Positions 47,129 through 56,949 are shown, counted from the first letter of the stretch. The stretch is 64,000 nt of DNA from Mesorhizobium sp. M1C.F.Ca.ET.210.01.1.1 (GCF_004791585.1 NZ_SRUU01000010.1:156656-220655); one strand, 5' to 3'. Notes: generated from the letters alone by a model not told the origin. Translations and numbers: made by a program.

Positions 47129-47365
47129 TCAGGGCGCGCGATCGGTCAGGGCGTTGGCACCTTCCTGCCCGGCGCAATGCGCGCAGCAATAGATGATGTC
47201 GCCCTGCTCGACGCCATGCCCCATGATCCGTACGCCGCAATGAGGGCACGTCGGCGCAAGCTTCTGGATTGCACATTCGAAGCTGTCAAACGTGTAGATT
47301 TGCTCGCCCAGACTTACTTGGAATGCCTTGTCGTAGTCATTGCCGCACTGGTCGCACTTAGCCAT
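47129..47365 (-). CDS. Small Cys-rich zinc-binding protein (metallothionein-like)
   Basis: A 78-residue protein with eight Cys: CDQC, an isolated ECAI, CPHC, and CCAHC, plus several His (HGVEQGD). The pattern suits zinc-ribbon or rhizobial proteins annotated as prokaryotic metallothionein-related. Motif TFDSFECAIQKLAPTC is characteristic. The function is unproven. The start MAKCDQCGN is clear. Confidence 0.75.
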   Translation of the reverse strand: MAKCDQCGNDYDKAFQVSLGEQIYTFDSFECAIQKLAPTCPHCGVRIMGHGVEQGDIIYCCAHCAGQEGANALTDRAP

Positions 47366-47513
47366 GGCCGGTTCCTCCTTCTGGGTGCGAAAACCTCGCG
47401 GCTAGCGATAGGTTCCGCCCAAGGCCCGTCAAAGGTCTCGACCTCTACCTACTTGCCCCTATCAACCCGGAGCTCGACAGCGATCGTGCGACATGCCGAC
47501 AGTCTTCCCAGAG

Positions 47514-48746
47514 CTAACTGTCCTCCTCGACGGCGGCAGGTGCAGCCGCTTGTCCTGCAGCCTTGCGGCGCAGCATCTTGGTCAGCTTCCAGACCGTCGG
47601 ATTGTTCTTGATGAACGCCTTTGCCCGCGCGCCTTGCCTGAGCGCCGTCGCCAGGGCCCGGCCCTTCAGCGTCAGCGGTGCCAGCACCTCGAAATGCCGG
47701 ACCTCGATGTCGCACCAGAGCCGCTTGTAGGGCTCGTCGCCGACCGAGAAATCGTAGACGTCGAAGCCTTGCTCGCAGGCCTCCTGGATGTTGTCGAAGA
47801 ACAGGAAGTCGCCGGGGCTGGTGGAGGCGAGATCGTCCTCGCCGATGGCGCCGAACTCGCAGATCAGGCGCTTGCCCGAGCGGCTGGAGCCGGTGAGGGC
47901 GCGAAGTTTCCCGGCCACCTCCAGCCCATGCAGTACGAAGGAAGGTTTCTGCTCGGCAAGCGCATCGGCAAACAGCGCCCGAAAGAAGGCGCGGACTTCC
48001 TTGTCGCCGAACACATCGGCGATGCCCATCTTGGCGAAGCGCACCTCCTTCATGTCGAGGAAGGCATCGAGCAGCCTGTCGACCTCTTCGCGCGTGCGTG
48101 CCTCGATGCGGCGGAAGCTGCCGACGGCCTCGAACTTGCGCGTCTGCGAGCGATGCTTCTTGCGCTTGCGCTTGCCGCTCGCGCGGGACAGCAGCGCATC
48201 GAACCCGCCGTCGAGACCGACCGCCAGCGCAAGGTTCGGGCTCGGGAAATTGGGCAGCGCGGCGAGCGGGTTGGCAACGCCGTCGAGATCGGGCAGCAAC
48301 CGCTCCAGCGATACGAGGTCGATATCCGGCCGCGCCCTGGCGATGGCCGAGAGCAGCGAGCGGATCGCCGGGCCGTCGATGGCGGGCAGCAACCGCGGAT
48401 CGGCGGCAGGGAAATTGCCGTTGGCATGACGTCCGCCGGCGAAACGAGCGACGCGGAAAGGACCGCTTCGCACGACCTCCAGTGCCAGCGAAAGCGCTGG
48501 TCGACCTTCGAGGTTCAGCGTGGCGACCACAGTGTCGGCCTTGGTCTCGGCCGTCCAGTTGCGCACCCAGGACGCGCTCTGCGCCGGGGCAAACAGCGCC
48601 GAGGCGCAGAATTCCGCATAGCCGGCGAGGCCGGCGCCGTCGCTCACCGCTGTCGTCAACCGACCCTGGCTCGAGGCGGGCGCACGCGCAGGCGCTTCGT
48701 TGGCCGCGACCCGATTGCCGTCAAATGACGCGGCGGCGTCAACCAT
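47514..48746 (-). CDS. CelD/BcsL-type GNAT acetyltransferase
   Basis: A 410-residue protein of the Acetyltransf_6 family, related to proteins of cellulose and exopolysaccharide operons. The central part KRKRKKHRSQTRKFEAVG and the C-terminal CEQGFDVYDFSVGDEPYKRLW are typical. It probably acetylates a sugar, with acyl donor unknown. The first 40 residues are low-complexity. It is divergent from a polysaccharide deacetylase, 89 bases apart, implying opposite modification activities in one locus. Confidence 0.83.
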   Translation of the reverse strand: MVDAAASFDGNRVAANEAPARAPASSQGRLTTAVSDGAGLAGYAEFCASALFAPAQSASWVRNWTAETKADTVVATLNLEGRPALSLALEVVRSGPFRVARFAGGRHANGNFPAADPRLLPAIDGPAIRSLLSAIARARPDIDLVSLERLLPDLDGVANPLAALPNFPSPNLALAVGLDGGFDALLSRASGKRKRKKHRSQTRKFEAVGSFRRIEARTREEVDRLLDAFLDMKEVRFAKMGIADVFGDKEVRAFFRALFADALAEQKPSFVLHGLEVAGKLRALTGSSRSGKRLICEFGAIGEDDLASTSPGDFLFFDNIQEACEQGFDVYDFSVGDEPYKRLWCDIEVRHFEVLAPLTLKGRALATALRQGARAKAFIKNNPTVWKLTKMLRRKAAGQAAAPAAVEEDS

Positions 48747-48835
48747 CCCTCAATCCTTAAGACGTATTGGTTGCAACCTGGGGTTCGCATAGGCGCAGTC
48801 GTGCTTGGATGAGCCTAGGCGCAAAAGGTGAAGGA

Positions 48836-49894
48836 ATGATCGACGGGGGCGAGGCGATCCGGAAACTGGCCTTGAACGTTGCCCGCTACACCGGCCTCGC
48901 TCCGCTGGCGAAGCCGTTTGTCGGCGGCATCGGCGCCATCCTGATGCTGCATCGCGTGACCGCGACCCCGGAGAGGCCGAACAGCGTCAATCGCCATCTG
49001 AACATCGCCCCTGCCTTTCTCGACAAGCTGATCGCCGACATGAAGGGAAGGGGCTATGCCTTTGTTACGCTTGATGAAGCGATCGAGCGCATCAAGATTG
49101 GCGGCAAGGGTGGTCAGTTCGCCACGATCACCGCCGACGATGCCTATCGCGACAACATGACGGAAGCGCTTCCAGTGCTGGAAAAGCACGGCGCGCCTAT
49201 CACCATCTATGTCGCGCCTGGCTTGACCGACGGCGCGGCCGACCTCTGGTGGGACGTGGTCGAGGATCTCGTCGACACGAGCTCGCGGCTTACGCTGAAG
49301 ACGGCGAACGGGTCGACGGTCGTCGATTCTTCGACCCCCGGCAAGAAGATCCAGGCCGTTGCCCGGCTGAATGCCTGGCTGACCCTCGAAGTCCGCGAGG
49401 AAGAGCAGGGTGCGGCGCTACGCGAGCTGGCGCGCTCCAACGGGATCGATATCGGAACCGGCCGTCCCGGCATCCTGATGAGCTGGGACGAGATCCGCAG
49501 GATGGCCGCGCATCCGCTGGTCACGATCGGCGCGCATACCATCAATCACCGCAACCTCAAGCGGCTTGCCGAGGCGGACGCGCGGCATGAAATTGGCGAC
49601 GTCCGGCGTATCCTCATGGAAAGGCTCGGGCAGGAGCCGCGCCATTTCGCCTACCCCTACGGCTATGCCAGCGCGGTCGGCTGCCGCGAGGTGGGTTTTG
49701 CCCGCGACGCAGGCTACGTCTCCGCCGTGACGACCCGGCACGGCGTGCTGAGAGCCGAGCATGGCGGTTACCTGCATGCGCTGCCGCGCATCTCCGTCAA
49801 TGGTCGCTACCAGAGCGTCGCCCATATTCGCACGATGCTGTCGGGCGTGACGACGCCGCTCGCCAATGCCGGCAAGATGGTCGTCACGATCTGA
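48836..49894 (+). CDS. Polysaccharide deacetylase family protein (NodB homology)
   Basis: A 352-residue carbohydrate esterase family 4-type protein. Motif 1 reads ITADDAYRDN (the two metal/catalytic Asp present, usual Gly replaced by Ala). Motif 2 is GAHTINHRNL with both His, motif 3 is FAYPYGYAS. An insert of ~50 residues between motif 1 and 2 (WWDVVEDLVDTSSRLT) is typical of larger members. It should remove N- or O-acetyl groups from a polysaccharide. AAGGTGAAGGA precedes ATG 48836. Confidence 0.88.
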   Translation: MIDGGEAIRKLALNVARYTGLAPLAKPFVGGIGAILMLHRVTATPERPNSVNRHLNIAPAFLDKLIADMKGRGYAFVTLDEAIERIKIGGKGGQFATITADDAYRDNMTEALPVLEKHGAPITIYVAPGLTDGAADLWWDVVEDLVDTSSRLTLKTANGSTVVDSSTPGKKIQAVARLNAWLTLEVREEEQGAALRELARSNGIDIGTGRPGILMSWDEIRRMAAHPLVTIGAHTINHRNLKRLAEADARHEIGDVRRILMERLGQEPRHFAYPYGYASAVGCREVGFARDAGYVSAVTTRHGVLRAEHGGYLHALPRISVNGRYQSVAHIRTMLSGVTTPLANAGKMVVTI

Positions 49895-49903
49895 TAGGGT
49901 GCC

Positions 49904-50119
49904 TTAGCCTTTTTGAGGCGGTTCGATGATCAGCCATTTGATGATCCCCATCGCCGGCAGCACCCAGAGCAGGCCGCTGAACAGGAAGAACAGGAAATGC
50001 GCCGTCGCGCCATATTCGGCGAGCCTGGTGACTGCGACCGCCGAGGCGATCAGCGCGTAGATGATCACCAGCGCCACCAGCAGAATGGTTCCGATCAGCT
50101 TTTTCAGGCGAATGGGCAT
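49904..50119 (-). CDS. DUF2842 small membrane protein
   Basis: A 71-residue protein with two membrane segments (IGTILLVALVIIYALIAS and FLFFLFSGLLWVLPAMGII) and a C-terminal IIKWLIIEPP. It matches the alphaproteobacterial DUF2842 family of unknown function. It is convergent with the deacetylase gene (10 bases apart) and lies back to back with ctaA. Confidence 0.8.
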   Translation of the reverse strand: MPIRLKKLIGTILLVALVIIYALIASAVAVTRLAEYGATAHFLFFLFSGLLWVLPAMGIIKWLIIEPPQKG

Positions 50120-50272
50120 GTCGCGGTCCCGTTGACCAGTCCCGCTTAGGCCGATTGGGGAGCGCGCGCAACCGTCGTGGGCCAGCGCGACGGCGTGCCG
50201 CGCTGTCCGCCCTTGCCAGCGCGGCGGCCTTGGTCCACCAATCCCGCGAGTTCAACTGCCGGGAAGTGTCCC

Positions 50273-51364
50273 ATGGCTGCCATCACCGCCACGGCTCCGT
50301 TTGCCGCCCGCGACCGCGATCTGCATAACCGCACGCTGGTGCGCGGTTGGCTGTATGTCGTGCTGGTCGTGCTGTCCGCGCTGGTGCTGGTCGGCGGCGC
50401 CACCAGGCTTACCGGTTCCGGCCTGTCGATCACCGAGTGGCGGCCGATCCACGGTGTCATCCCGCCGCTCAATGATGCCGAGTGGCAGGAAGAATTCCAG
50501 CGCTACCAGCAGATCCCGCAATATGCCGAGCTCAACAAGGGCATGAGCATCGAGGCGTTCAAGTCGATCTTCTGGTGGGAATGGGTGCACCGCATTCTTG
50601 CGCGCAGCGTCGGCGCGGTCTTTGCCTTGCCGCTCTTGTTCTTCTGGGCGACACGCCGCATCGAACGCGGCCTCGGGCCGAAACTGGCCGGTATCCTGCT
50701 GCTCGGCGGCCTTCAGGGCGCCATCGGCTGGTGGATGGTGGCCTCCGGCCTGGTCGAGCGTGTCTCGGTCAGCCAGTACCGGCTGGCCACGCATCTGACG
50801 CTCGCCGCGCTGATCTTCACCGCCACAATGGTGGTCGCGCGGGGCCTTGCGCCGCATTCGGAGCCGGCCGCCGACCGCTCGACGCAGCGGTTTGCCGGCG
50901 TGATCGTGCTTCTGGCGTTGATCCAGATCTATCTCGGCGGGCTTGTCGCCGGCCTCCATGCTGGCCTGAGCTACAACACTTGGCCGCTGATGGACGGGCA
51001 ACTGGTCCCGGCCGATCTCCTGCTTCTAAAACCCGCCTGGCTGAACGTCTTCGAGAATCCGAAGACGGTGCAGTTCGTGCACCGGCTGGGCGCCTACACG
51101 CTCTTTTTGGCCGCGCTCTGGCACATGATCGCAACGTGGCGGCGCCAGCCAGGCACCACCCATGCCCGCCGCGCCACGCTTTTGTTCCTGCTGGTGCTGG
51201 TGCAAGCCTCGATCGGCATCGGCACGTTGCTGATGCAGGTGCCGCTGCATATGGCGCTCACCCATCAGGGCTTCGCGCTGATCGTGCTTGGCTTCGCCGT
51301 GGCGCATTGGCGCGGCACCAAGGGCGCCTATCCGCTGCCGACCGAGATCGCTGTCAGAAGCTGA
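50273..51364 (+). CDS. ctaA: Heme A synthase
   Basis: A 363-residue membrane enzyme (COX15/CtaA type 2) that oxidises haem O to haem A for cytochrome aa3 oxidase. Eight hydrophobic segments carry the paired haem His. Motifs are [44 protein letters not shown] and [16 protein letters not shown]. The start [14 protein letters not shown] is chosen over a longer frame because CCGGGAAGTG lies upstream and the protein begins there. Confidence 0.95.
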   Translation: MAAITATAPFAARDRDLHNRTLVRGWLYVVLVVLSALVLVGGATRLTGSGLSITEWRPIHGVIPPLNDAEWQEEFQRYQQIPQYAELNKGMSIEAFKSIFWWEWVHRILARSVGAVFALPLLFFWATRRIERGLGPKLAGILLLGGLQGAIGWWMVASGLVERVSVSQYRLATHLTLAALIFTATMVVARGLAPHSEPAADRSTQRFAGVIVLLALIQIYLGGLVAGLHAGLSYNTWPLMDGQLVPADLLLLKPAWLNVFENPKTVQFVHRLGAYTLFLAALWHMIATWRRQPGTTHARRATLLFLLVLVQASIGIGTLLMQVPLHMALTHQGFALIVLGFAVAHWRGTKGAYPLPTEIAVRS

Positions 51365-51487
51365 AGCATACCTTCCGGATCGCCTCGACCACCGAAAGCT
51401 CGCGGCTCTCATCGGCGGCGTTGCGGTCCTCGCGGTGCCAAGGAAGCGGACAGGCAGCCATAGGCGACCGCGCGCGGCTGCTGTCGC

Positions 51488-52420
51488 TCAGTGCCTGATG
51501 CCGAGCATCAGGTCCAGGTTCTGCACGGCCGCTCCTGACGCGCCCTTGCCGAGATTGTCGTAGACTGCCAAGAGCAGCGCCTGCGCCCGCTCGTCATTGG
51601 CGAACACATAGACCCTCATGCGGTTGGTGCCGTTATAGGCTTCCGGGTCGATCTCCGGCATGCGCTCCATATGCGTATAAGGCGCGACCTCGACCACACC
51701 GCCATCGATCGACGCGTAATGGTCGGCGATCGCGGCATGAAGCTCGGCGCCGGTCGGCACGCGGTCGAGGCCGCCGAGCTGCAGCGGCACCACCGTGATC
51801 ATGCCTTGCGCGAAATTGCCGACAGCCGGCTGCATGATCGGATCGTGCGACAGCTTCGCATAGGTCCTGAGTTCCGGCACATGCTTGTGCTGCAGCGTCA
51901 GGCCATAGGGCAGGAACTCCGGCGCGTCCTCGCCCTTGCCGACATAGTCTTCGATCATCGGCCGGCCGCCGCCCGAATAGCCGGAAATGCCGTTGACGGT
52001 GATCGGGAAATCGGCGGGCAAGAGGCCGGCGGAAATCAGCGGCCGCAGCGTCGCGATCGGGCCCTGCGGCCAGCAGCCGGGATTGGCGATGCGTTTTGCG
52101 CTGGCGATCTTCCTCGCCTGGTCCTTGTCCATTTCGGCAAAGCCGTATTCCCAGCCTTCGGCCACGCGGTGCGCGGTCGAGGCGTCGATGACCTTTGTCT
52201 TGTCGTTCTCGATCAGCGACACGCTTTCCTTGGCCGCAGCATCCGGCAGGCAGAGGATCGCGACGTCGGCGGCATTGAGGAATTCGGCCCTGGCCGCGGC
52301 TTCCTTGCGGCGGTCGGCGGGGATGGAGATGATCTCCAGGTCGCCGCGGTCGGCCAGCAGCGCCCGGATCTGCAGGCCCGTCGTGCCATGTTCGCCGTCA
52401 ATGAAGATTTTCGGTTTCAT
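51488..52420 (-). CDS. argC: N-acetyl-gamma-glutamyl-phosphate reductase (type 2)
   Basis: A 310-residue NADPH-dependent enzyme for the third step of arginine synthesis. IFIDGEHGTTGLQIRALL is the nucleotide site; catalytic C116 lies in NPGCWPQG. The length and ISGYSGGG motif fit the shorter type 2 ArgC of alphaproteobacteria. It is downstream of speB on the same strand, 28 bases apart, and may share its promoter. Confidence 0.95.
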   Translation of the reverse strand: MKPKIFIDGEHGTTGLQIRALLADRGDLEIISIPADRRKEAAARAEFLNAADVAILCLPDAAAKESVSLIENDKTKVIDASTAHRVAEGWEYGFAEMDKDQARKIASAKRIANPGCWPQGPIATLRPLISAGLLPADFPITVNGISGYSGGGRPMIEDYVGKGEDAPEFLPYGLTLQHKHVPELRTYAKLSHDPIMQPAVGNFAQGMITVVPLQLGGLDRVPTGAELHAAIADHYASIDGGVVEVAPYTHMERMPEIDPEAYNGTNRMRVYVFANDERAQALLLAVYDNLGKGASGAAVQNLDLMLGIRH

Positions 52421-52448
52421 CGGTACCAAATTCCCTGCGATTCCAATG

Positions 52449-53450
52449 TTATATGCCGTTGGCATGATGTATCACGGCATGAGTGCCGTTGTTCAGGTCC
52501 TCGAGCCGCGCCTTCCGCTCGGCCACCAGGCCAAGATAGTGCATGGCAATGATCGATCCGGCGATCGCCGTAATATCGGCATGATCATAGGCCGGCGCAA
52601 CCTCGACGACGTCGGCGCCCACGATATCGACCTGGCCGAGCTGGCGCAGCGTCGAGAGCATCTTGGCCGAGGACGGGCCGCCGGCCACCGGCGTGCCGGT
52701 GCCGGGGGCGAAGGCCGGGTCGAGGCAGTCGATGTCGAAGGTGAGATAGGTCTTCCTGCCGCCGGTGCGCTCAACGATCGCGTAGGCGATGTCGGAGGCG
52801 CGCATCTCCTCGACCTCGTGGCCGTAGAGGATCTTGATGCCGAAGCTGTCCGGCGCATGCGTGCGGATGCCGATCTGGATCGACCGGTCGGGATCGATGA
52901 TGCCTTCGCGAACGGCTCGCGCGACGAAGGAGCCATGGTCGATGCGCTTGCCGTCGTCCGGCCAGGTGTCCTGATGCGCGTCGAACTGCACCAGCGCCAG
53001 CGGCCCGTGGATCGCGGCATGCGCCTTGAGCAGCGGCCAGGTGACGAAATGGTCGCCGCCGAGCGTCAAGAGAAACGCGCCTGACTTCAGGATCTTGGCC
53101 GCCTCGCGCTCGATCGTGCCGGGCGTCTTCTGATGGTTGCCGCTGTCCAGCAGGCAATCGCCATAGTCGACCACCGCGAGCTGTTCGAACAGGTCTCGCG
53201 AGAACGGGTATTGCGGATCGTTGTCGAGGATCGCCGAGGCGCGGCGGATCGCCTGCGGCCCGAAACGCGCGCCCGGCCGGTTGGTGACGGCGGCGTCGAA
53301 GGGAATGCCCCACACCACGGCGTCCGCGCCCTTCACGTCCTTCGTGTATTTGCGCCGCATGAACGAAAGCGCGCCGGCATAGGTCGGCTCGAACGACGCG
53401 CCCGTCTTGGAACGGGCGGTGAAGGCGTGGTCGATCTCTTTGTTCGCCAT
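52449..53450 (-). CDS. speB: Agmatinase/ureohydrolase
   Basis: A 333-residue binuclear-Mn hydrolase of the arginase family, hydrolysing agmatine (or a related guanidino compound) to putrescine and urea. Metal motifs are GGDH at 131-134, DAHQD at 157-161 and DIDCLDPA at 239-246. DAHQD differs from the more usual DAHSD/DAHTD in the second-sphere residue, so a different guanidino substrate is possible. It precedes argC in the same direction. Confidence 0.9.
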   Translation of the reverse strand: MANKEIDHAFTARSKTGASFEPTYAGALSFMRRKYTKDVKGADAVVWGIPFDAAVTNRPGARFGPQAIRRASAILDNDPQYPFSRDLFEQLAVVDYGDCLLDSGNHQKTPGTIEREAAKILKSGAFLLTLGGDHFVTWPLLKAHAAIHGPLALVQFDAHQDTWPDDGKRIDHGSFVARAVREGIIDPDRSIQIGIRTHAPDSFGIKILYGHEVEEMRASDIAYAIVERTGGRKTYLTFDIDCLDPAFAPGTGTPVAGGPSSAKMLSTLRQLGQVDIVGADVVEVAPAYDHADITAIAGSIIAMHYLGLVAERKARLEDLNNGTHAVIHHANGI

Positions 53451-53575
53451 TACGGGTCCTCGGTTGTCATCGGGGCAGCCACAACTACAGAACCGGCACG
53501 CAACATGCCAGTCACAGCTTGAGGAGACGGAATGGCGCTCGGCGAGTGCCACGGCAGCACAGGATTTGTATCATT

Positions 53576-54790
53576 ATGACTGAAGCCGCCTTGCTCAACC
53601 TCGCGCCCCCGCCGGTGGCGACCCGCGTCGGCACGACGGCCGGCGACCGCTTCCTGGTGCTCGATTCCTGGCGCGGCATCTGTGCGCTCCTGGTGGCGCT
53701 GTTCCATTTTCCGACCACATCGATGATCTCGCAGAGCGCCTTTGTCGGCGGTTCCTATCTGTTCGTCGATTTCTTCTTTGTCCTCTCCGGCTTCGTCATC
53801 GCCAGCTCCTATGGCGGCCGGCTGAGCGAGCCGGATGGGCTTGCCCGTTTCGCGCTGGTGCGCTTCGGCCGCATCTACCCGCTGCATCTTCTGATGCTTG
53901 CCGCCTTCGTCGCCTTCGAGGCGGTGCGGCTTGTGCTGCCGGCCCTGCGCGGAACCGGTGCCGCGCCTTTCACCGGCGGCTTCGATCTCAAAAGCCTCAT
54001 CGCCAATCTCCTGCTGCTGCAAGGCATGGGGGTAGAGGATCAATTGAGCTGGAACGCGCCGAGCTGGAGCATCTCCGCCGAATTCTTCACCTATCTGCTG
54101 TTTGCCGGCGTGGTGTTCGCGAGCGGCCGGCGTGCCTGGATATGGTTCGTCGCCGCGGCCGTTACCGCGCCGTTCTTCCTGCTTGCCTTTTCGACCCGTC
54201 ATATGGACGTGTCCTTCGATTTCGGCTTCATCCGCTGCCTCTACGGCTTCTCGCTCGGCGCGCTGCTTGCCTGGTTTCAGCATGATTCCATTGCAGACGC
54301 GCGACAGGCTCTTGCCGGCGGGGCAGGGCGCGCGGTCTGGACATTGGCCGAGCTCGTCATGATCGCGGTGATCGGCGTCTTCGTCTCCGCCGCCGGAACG
54401 AACGGCGCCGGCATCGCGGCGCCGCTTGTCTTTGCGCTGGCGCTCTACCTCTTCGCCCACGAGGGCGGCCTGATCAGCGCGTTGCTGCGCAGTCGGCCGA
54501 TGCTGCTGCTCGGCTCGCTCTCCTATTCGATCTACATGGTCCACATCTTCGTCCAGGCGCGCATGGTCAATGCCGGCGGCCTGATCGAGCGCAAGCTTGG
54601 GCTTGGCGTTGTCGGCGACATGACGCTGCGCGGCGATCAGGTGACCGGCTTCGGCGTCGCCTCGCCATGGATCGGCTTCGCGGCTTTGATGGCGATGCTG
54701 ATCGCCGTCATCGTCGCCTCTTGGGTTTCCTGGCGCTTCGTCGAAATGCCGGCGCTGGCCTGGTTCCGCCGCCTTTCCAAACGGATTTGA
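53576..54790 (+). CDS. Acyltransferase family 3 membrane protein (OafA/ExoZ-like)
   Basis: A 404-residue protein with about 10 membrane segments. Signature motifs are LDSWRGICALLVALFHF with the catalytic His, FVDFFFVLSGFVI and VRFGRIYPLHLLML. Near the middle it reads WSISAEFFTYLLF. Such proteins transfer acetyl or succinyl groups to polysaccharides. It is divergent from speB and about 4 kb from the EPS genes, so a role in EPS decoration is possible. I chose ATG 53576 over a longer frame. Confidence 0.9.
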   Translation: MTEAALLNLAPPPVATRVGTTAGDRFLVLDSWRGICALLVALFHFPTTSMISQSAFVGGSYLFVDFFFVLSGFVIASSYGGRLSEPDGLARFALVRFGRIYPLHLLMLAAFVAFEAVRLVLPALRGTGAAPFTGGFDLKSLIANLLLLQGMGVEDQLSWNAPSWSISAEFFTYLLFAGVVFASGRRAWIWFVAAAVTAPFFLLAFSTRHMDVSFDFGFIRCLYGFSLGALLAWFQHDSIADARQALAGGAGRAVWTLAELVMIAVIGVFVSAAGTNGAGIAAPLVFALALYLFAHEGGLISALLRSRPMLLLGSLSYSIYMVHIFVQARMVNAGGLIERKLGLGVVGDMTLRGDQVTGFGVASPWIGFAALMAMLIAVIVASWVSWRFVEMPALAWFRRLSKRI

Positions 54791-54874
54791 CAGAAACGCT
54801 AGCCGGCTTCGTTCACCGCCCTGTCATGGGCATCGCCTAACCGGGTTCCGACCCGGAACGGAGCGATTCCCCCG

Positions 54875-55933
54875 ATGCGAACACTCTGGCTGAGCCTTCT
54901 TCTGTCCGCCACGCTAGCGGCCGCCTCTGGCCAAAGCTTAGCCGGCGAGACGCGCGCTGCCCAAATCCTCGACCGTTTCAAGCACGCCAACCAGTGGCGC
55001 GACCATGTGATGATCGCCGCGCACCGCGCCGGCAGCATGCAGGCCGGCAAGACGCTGTACGCAGAGAATTCGCTTGCCGCTGTCGAGGGTTCGATTGCGA
55101 TCGGCGCGGAGATCGTCGAGGTCGATGTCAGGCGCGCCAAGGAGGGCCAGTTCGTCATCATGCATGACAGCTGGCTTGACCGCACCACCACCTGCAAGGG
55201 CGAAGTGGTGAAGTATACGCTGGCCGAGCTGAAGAAATGCCGGCTGGTGATCGAGGGCACCGGCGCCGTCACCGATGAGACCGTGTCCACGCTGCACGAG
55301 ATGCTGGCAGCGACAAAGGACAGGATCCTGATTAACCTCGACAACAAGCTGGAGGTGACCGACCTGCCCGCCATGATCGCGGTCGCCCGCGATCTCGGCA
55401 TGGCCGACCAGGTGATCGTGAAAGAGAACCTGTGGGACCGTCAGCGCATCGACGCCGCCAGGGCGGCACTTGCCCAGGCAGGCGGCGGCTTCCAGTTCAT
55501 GCCGATCCTCGCCGACGACGCCGTGCATGACGCGGCCTTCGCGGAACAAGTCGACAAGGCGTTTGCGCCACGCGCCATCGAACTGATCAATTGGCGCAAT
55601 GACGCCGAGACGCTGACCCCAAGCGGCGGTCCGCTGTTCAGCACCCGCATGCGAGCTTCTGCCGTGCGCGGCGATTGGCATCTCTGGGCCGACACCTATG
55701 CCATCGTCAACAAGCCGGGTGGCTTCCTGGCCGGCGGCCGCGGCGACCAGCTGGCGGTCGCCGCCAGCCTGCCGCGCGAAGCCTGGGGTTTCTGGGTCGA
55801 CCGCGGCGCCACCATCATCCAGACCGACGAGCCGAGGGCGGCGATCGAGTGGCTGACGGCGAACGGTTTCAGGGTGCCTTACACCGACGAGGCGAGGCCA
55901 GCCGAGCCGGCGCATACGGCAAGCATCAATTGA
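54875..55933 (+). CDS. Glycerophosphodiester phosphodiesterase family protein, exported
   Basis: A 352-residue TIM-barrel hydrolase with a signal peptide (to SLAGE near 23). GDPD motifs are visible: IAAHRAGSM with catalytic His, ENS, EVDVRRAKEGQFVIMHD and LDRTTTCKG. Later FWVDRGATIIQTDEP is typical. It releases glycerol phosphate or a related alcohol from phosphodiesters in the periplasm. It stands alone, ending in a convergent palindrome shared with the next gene. Confidence 0.9.
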   Translation: MRTLWLSLLLSATLAAASGQSLAGETRAAQILDRFKHANQWRDHVMIAAHRAGSMQAGKTLYAENSLAAVEGSIAIGAEIVEVDVRRAKEGQFVIMHDSWLDRTTTCKGEVVKYTLAELKKCRLVIEGTGAVTDETVSTLHEMLAATKDRILINLDNKLEVTDLPAMIAVARDLGMADQVIVKENLWDRQRIDAARAALAQAGGGFQFMPILADDAVHDAAFAEQVDKAFAPRAIELINWRNDAETLTPSGGPLFSTRMRASAVRGDWHLWADTYAIVNKPGGFLAGGRGDQLAVAASLPREAWGFWVDRGATIIQTDEPRAAIEWLTANGFRVPYTDEARPAEPAHTASIN

Positions 55934-55954
55934 GAGCGCGGCGTGGAGCTACGA

Positions 55955-55976
55955 ATCTCCCCCACAAGGGGGAGAT
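55955..55976. terminator. Palindrome between convergent genes
   Basis: 9-bp perfect stem ATCTCCCCC / GGGGGAGAT with loop ACAA, between the GDPD gene and the aldo/keto reductase gene. It shares its core with the inner arms of the 21.4 kb repeat. Confidence 0.65.
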
Positions 55977-55984
55977 CAGCTTAA

Positions 55985-56854
55985 TCAGGCCGCCTTCGCG
56001 ACCCCATCCAGTTCCTGGAGCATCTCGGGCGGCAACTCGAGCTCCGCTGCCGCCAGGTTCTCCCGCAAATGCTCGACCGACGACGTGCCGGGGATCAGCA
56101 GGATGTTCGGCGAACGCTGTAACAGCCAGGCCAACGCCACCTGCATTGGCGTCGCGCCGAGCCGTTCCGCGACGCCCGACAGGGTCGAGGACTGCAGCGG
56201 GCTGAAGCCGCCGAGCGGGAAGAACGGCACATAGGCGATGCCGGCGCGCGCGAGTTCATTGATCAGCGCGTCATCGTCGCGGTGCGCCAGGTTGTACTGG
56301 TTCTGCACGCAGACGATGTCGCAGATCTTACGACCTTCCGCGATCTGCGCGCGTGTGACGTTGCTGAGGCCGATATGGCGCACCAGGCCCTTGCGTTGCA
56401 ACTCGGCAAGCTTGGTGACCTGCGCCTCGATGGAGCCTTCCGCTGGACCGTGCACCCCGAACATGATGCGCAGATTGACGACATCCATCACCTCGAGGCC
56501 AAGATTACGAAGGTTGTCGTGAACGGCCTGCTCGAGCTCATCGGCTGTGAAGGCCGGCAGCCAGGAAGCGTCTTCGCCGCGGCGGGCGCCGATCTTGGTG
56601 ACGATGGTGAGGTCGTCGGGGTAGGGCGCCAGCGCCTCGCGGATCAGCTTGTTGGTGACGTGCGGGCCGTAGTAGTCGCTGGTGTCGATGTGGTTCACGC
56701 CTTGCGCTACCGCTTCGCGCAGCACGGCGACTGCCGCGTCATGGTCCTTTGGCGGACCGAACACGCCCTTGCCGGCAAGCTGCATGGCGCCGTAGCCGAG
56801 GCGGCGGACCATGCGGTCGCCGAGTTTATAAGTACCGGATTTGTCGCTGGACAT
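55985..56854 (-). CDS. Aldo/keto reductase (second copy of the family)
   Basis: A 289-residue AKR oxidoreductase. Tetrad residues are in HIDTSDYYGPH (Asp, Tyr) and IVTKIGARR (Lys), while the usual His position is in VVNLRIMFGVHG. ALAWLLQRSPNILLIPGTSS is the cofactor-phosphate region. The start MSSDKSGTYKLGDRMV has GGAGAACCACG upstream. It is divergent from a LysR gene, which probably regulates it. Confidence 0.9.
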   Translation of the reverse strand: MSSDKSGTYKLGDRMVRRLGYGAMQLAGKGVFGPPKDHDAAVAVLREAVAQGVNHIDTSDYYGPHVTNKLIREALAPYPDDLTIVTKIGARRGEDASWLPAFTADELEQAVHDNLRNLGLEVMDVVNLRIMFGVHGPAEGSIEAQVTKLAELQRKGLVRHIGLSNVTRAQIAEGRKICDIVCVQNQYNLAHRDDDALINELARAGIAYVPFFPLGGFSPLQSSTLSGVAERLGATPMQVALAWLLQRSPNILLIPGTSSVEHLRENLAAAELELPPEMLQELDGVAKAA

Positions 56855-56906
56855 CGTGGTTCTCCTTCGCTGTCGGCGAGTGAGATAGGGCATGGCCGCT
56901 GTCCCG

Positions 56907-56922
56907 ATAACCGGGTATAACC
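56907..56922. promoter_or_regulatory. Helically phased direct repeat between the reductase and lysR genes
   Basis: Two ATAACC units are spaced exactly ten bases (ATAACCGGGTATAACC) in the 95-base divergent gap. This is a candidate site for the adjacent LysR regulator, though it lacks the classical T-N11-A form. Confidence 0.4.
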
Positions 56923-56949
56923 AGCACGACCTGTGCGGAACTAAGAACA

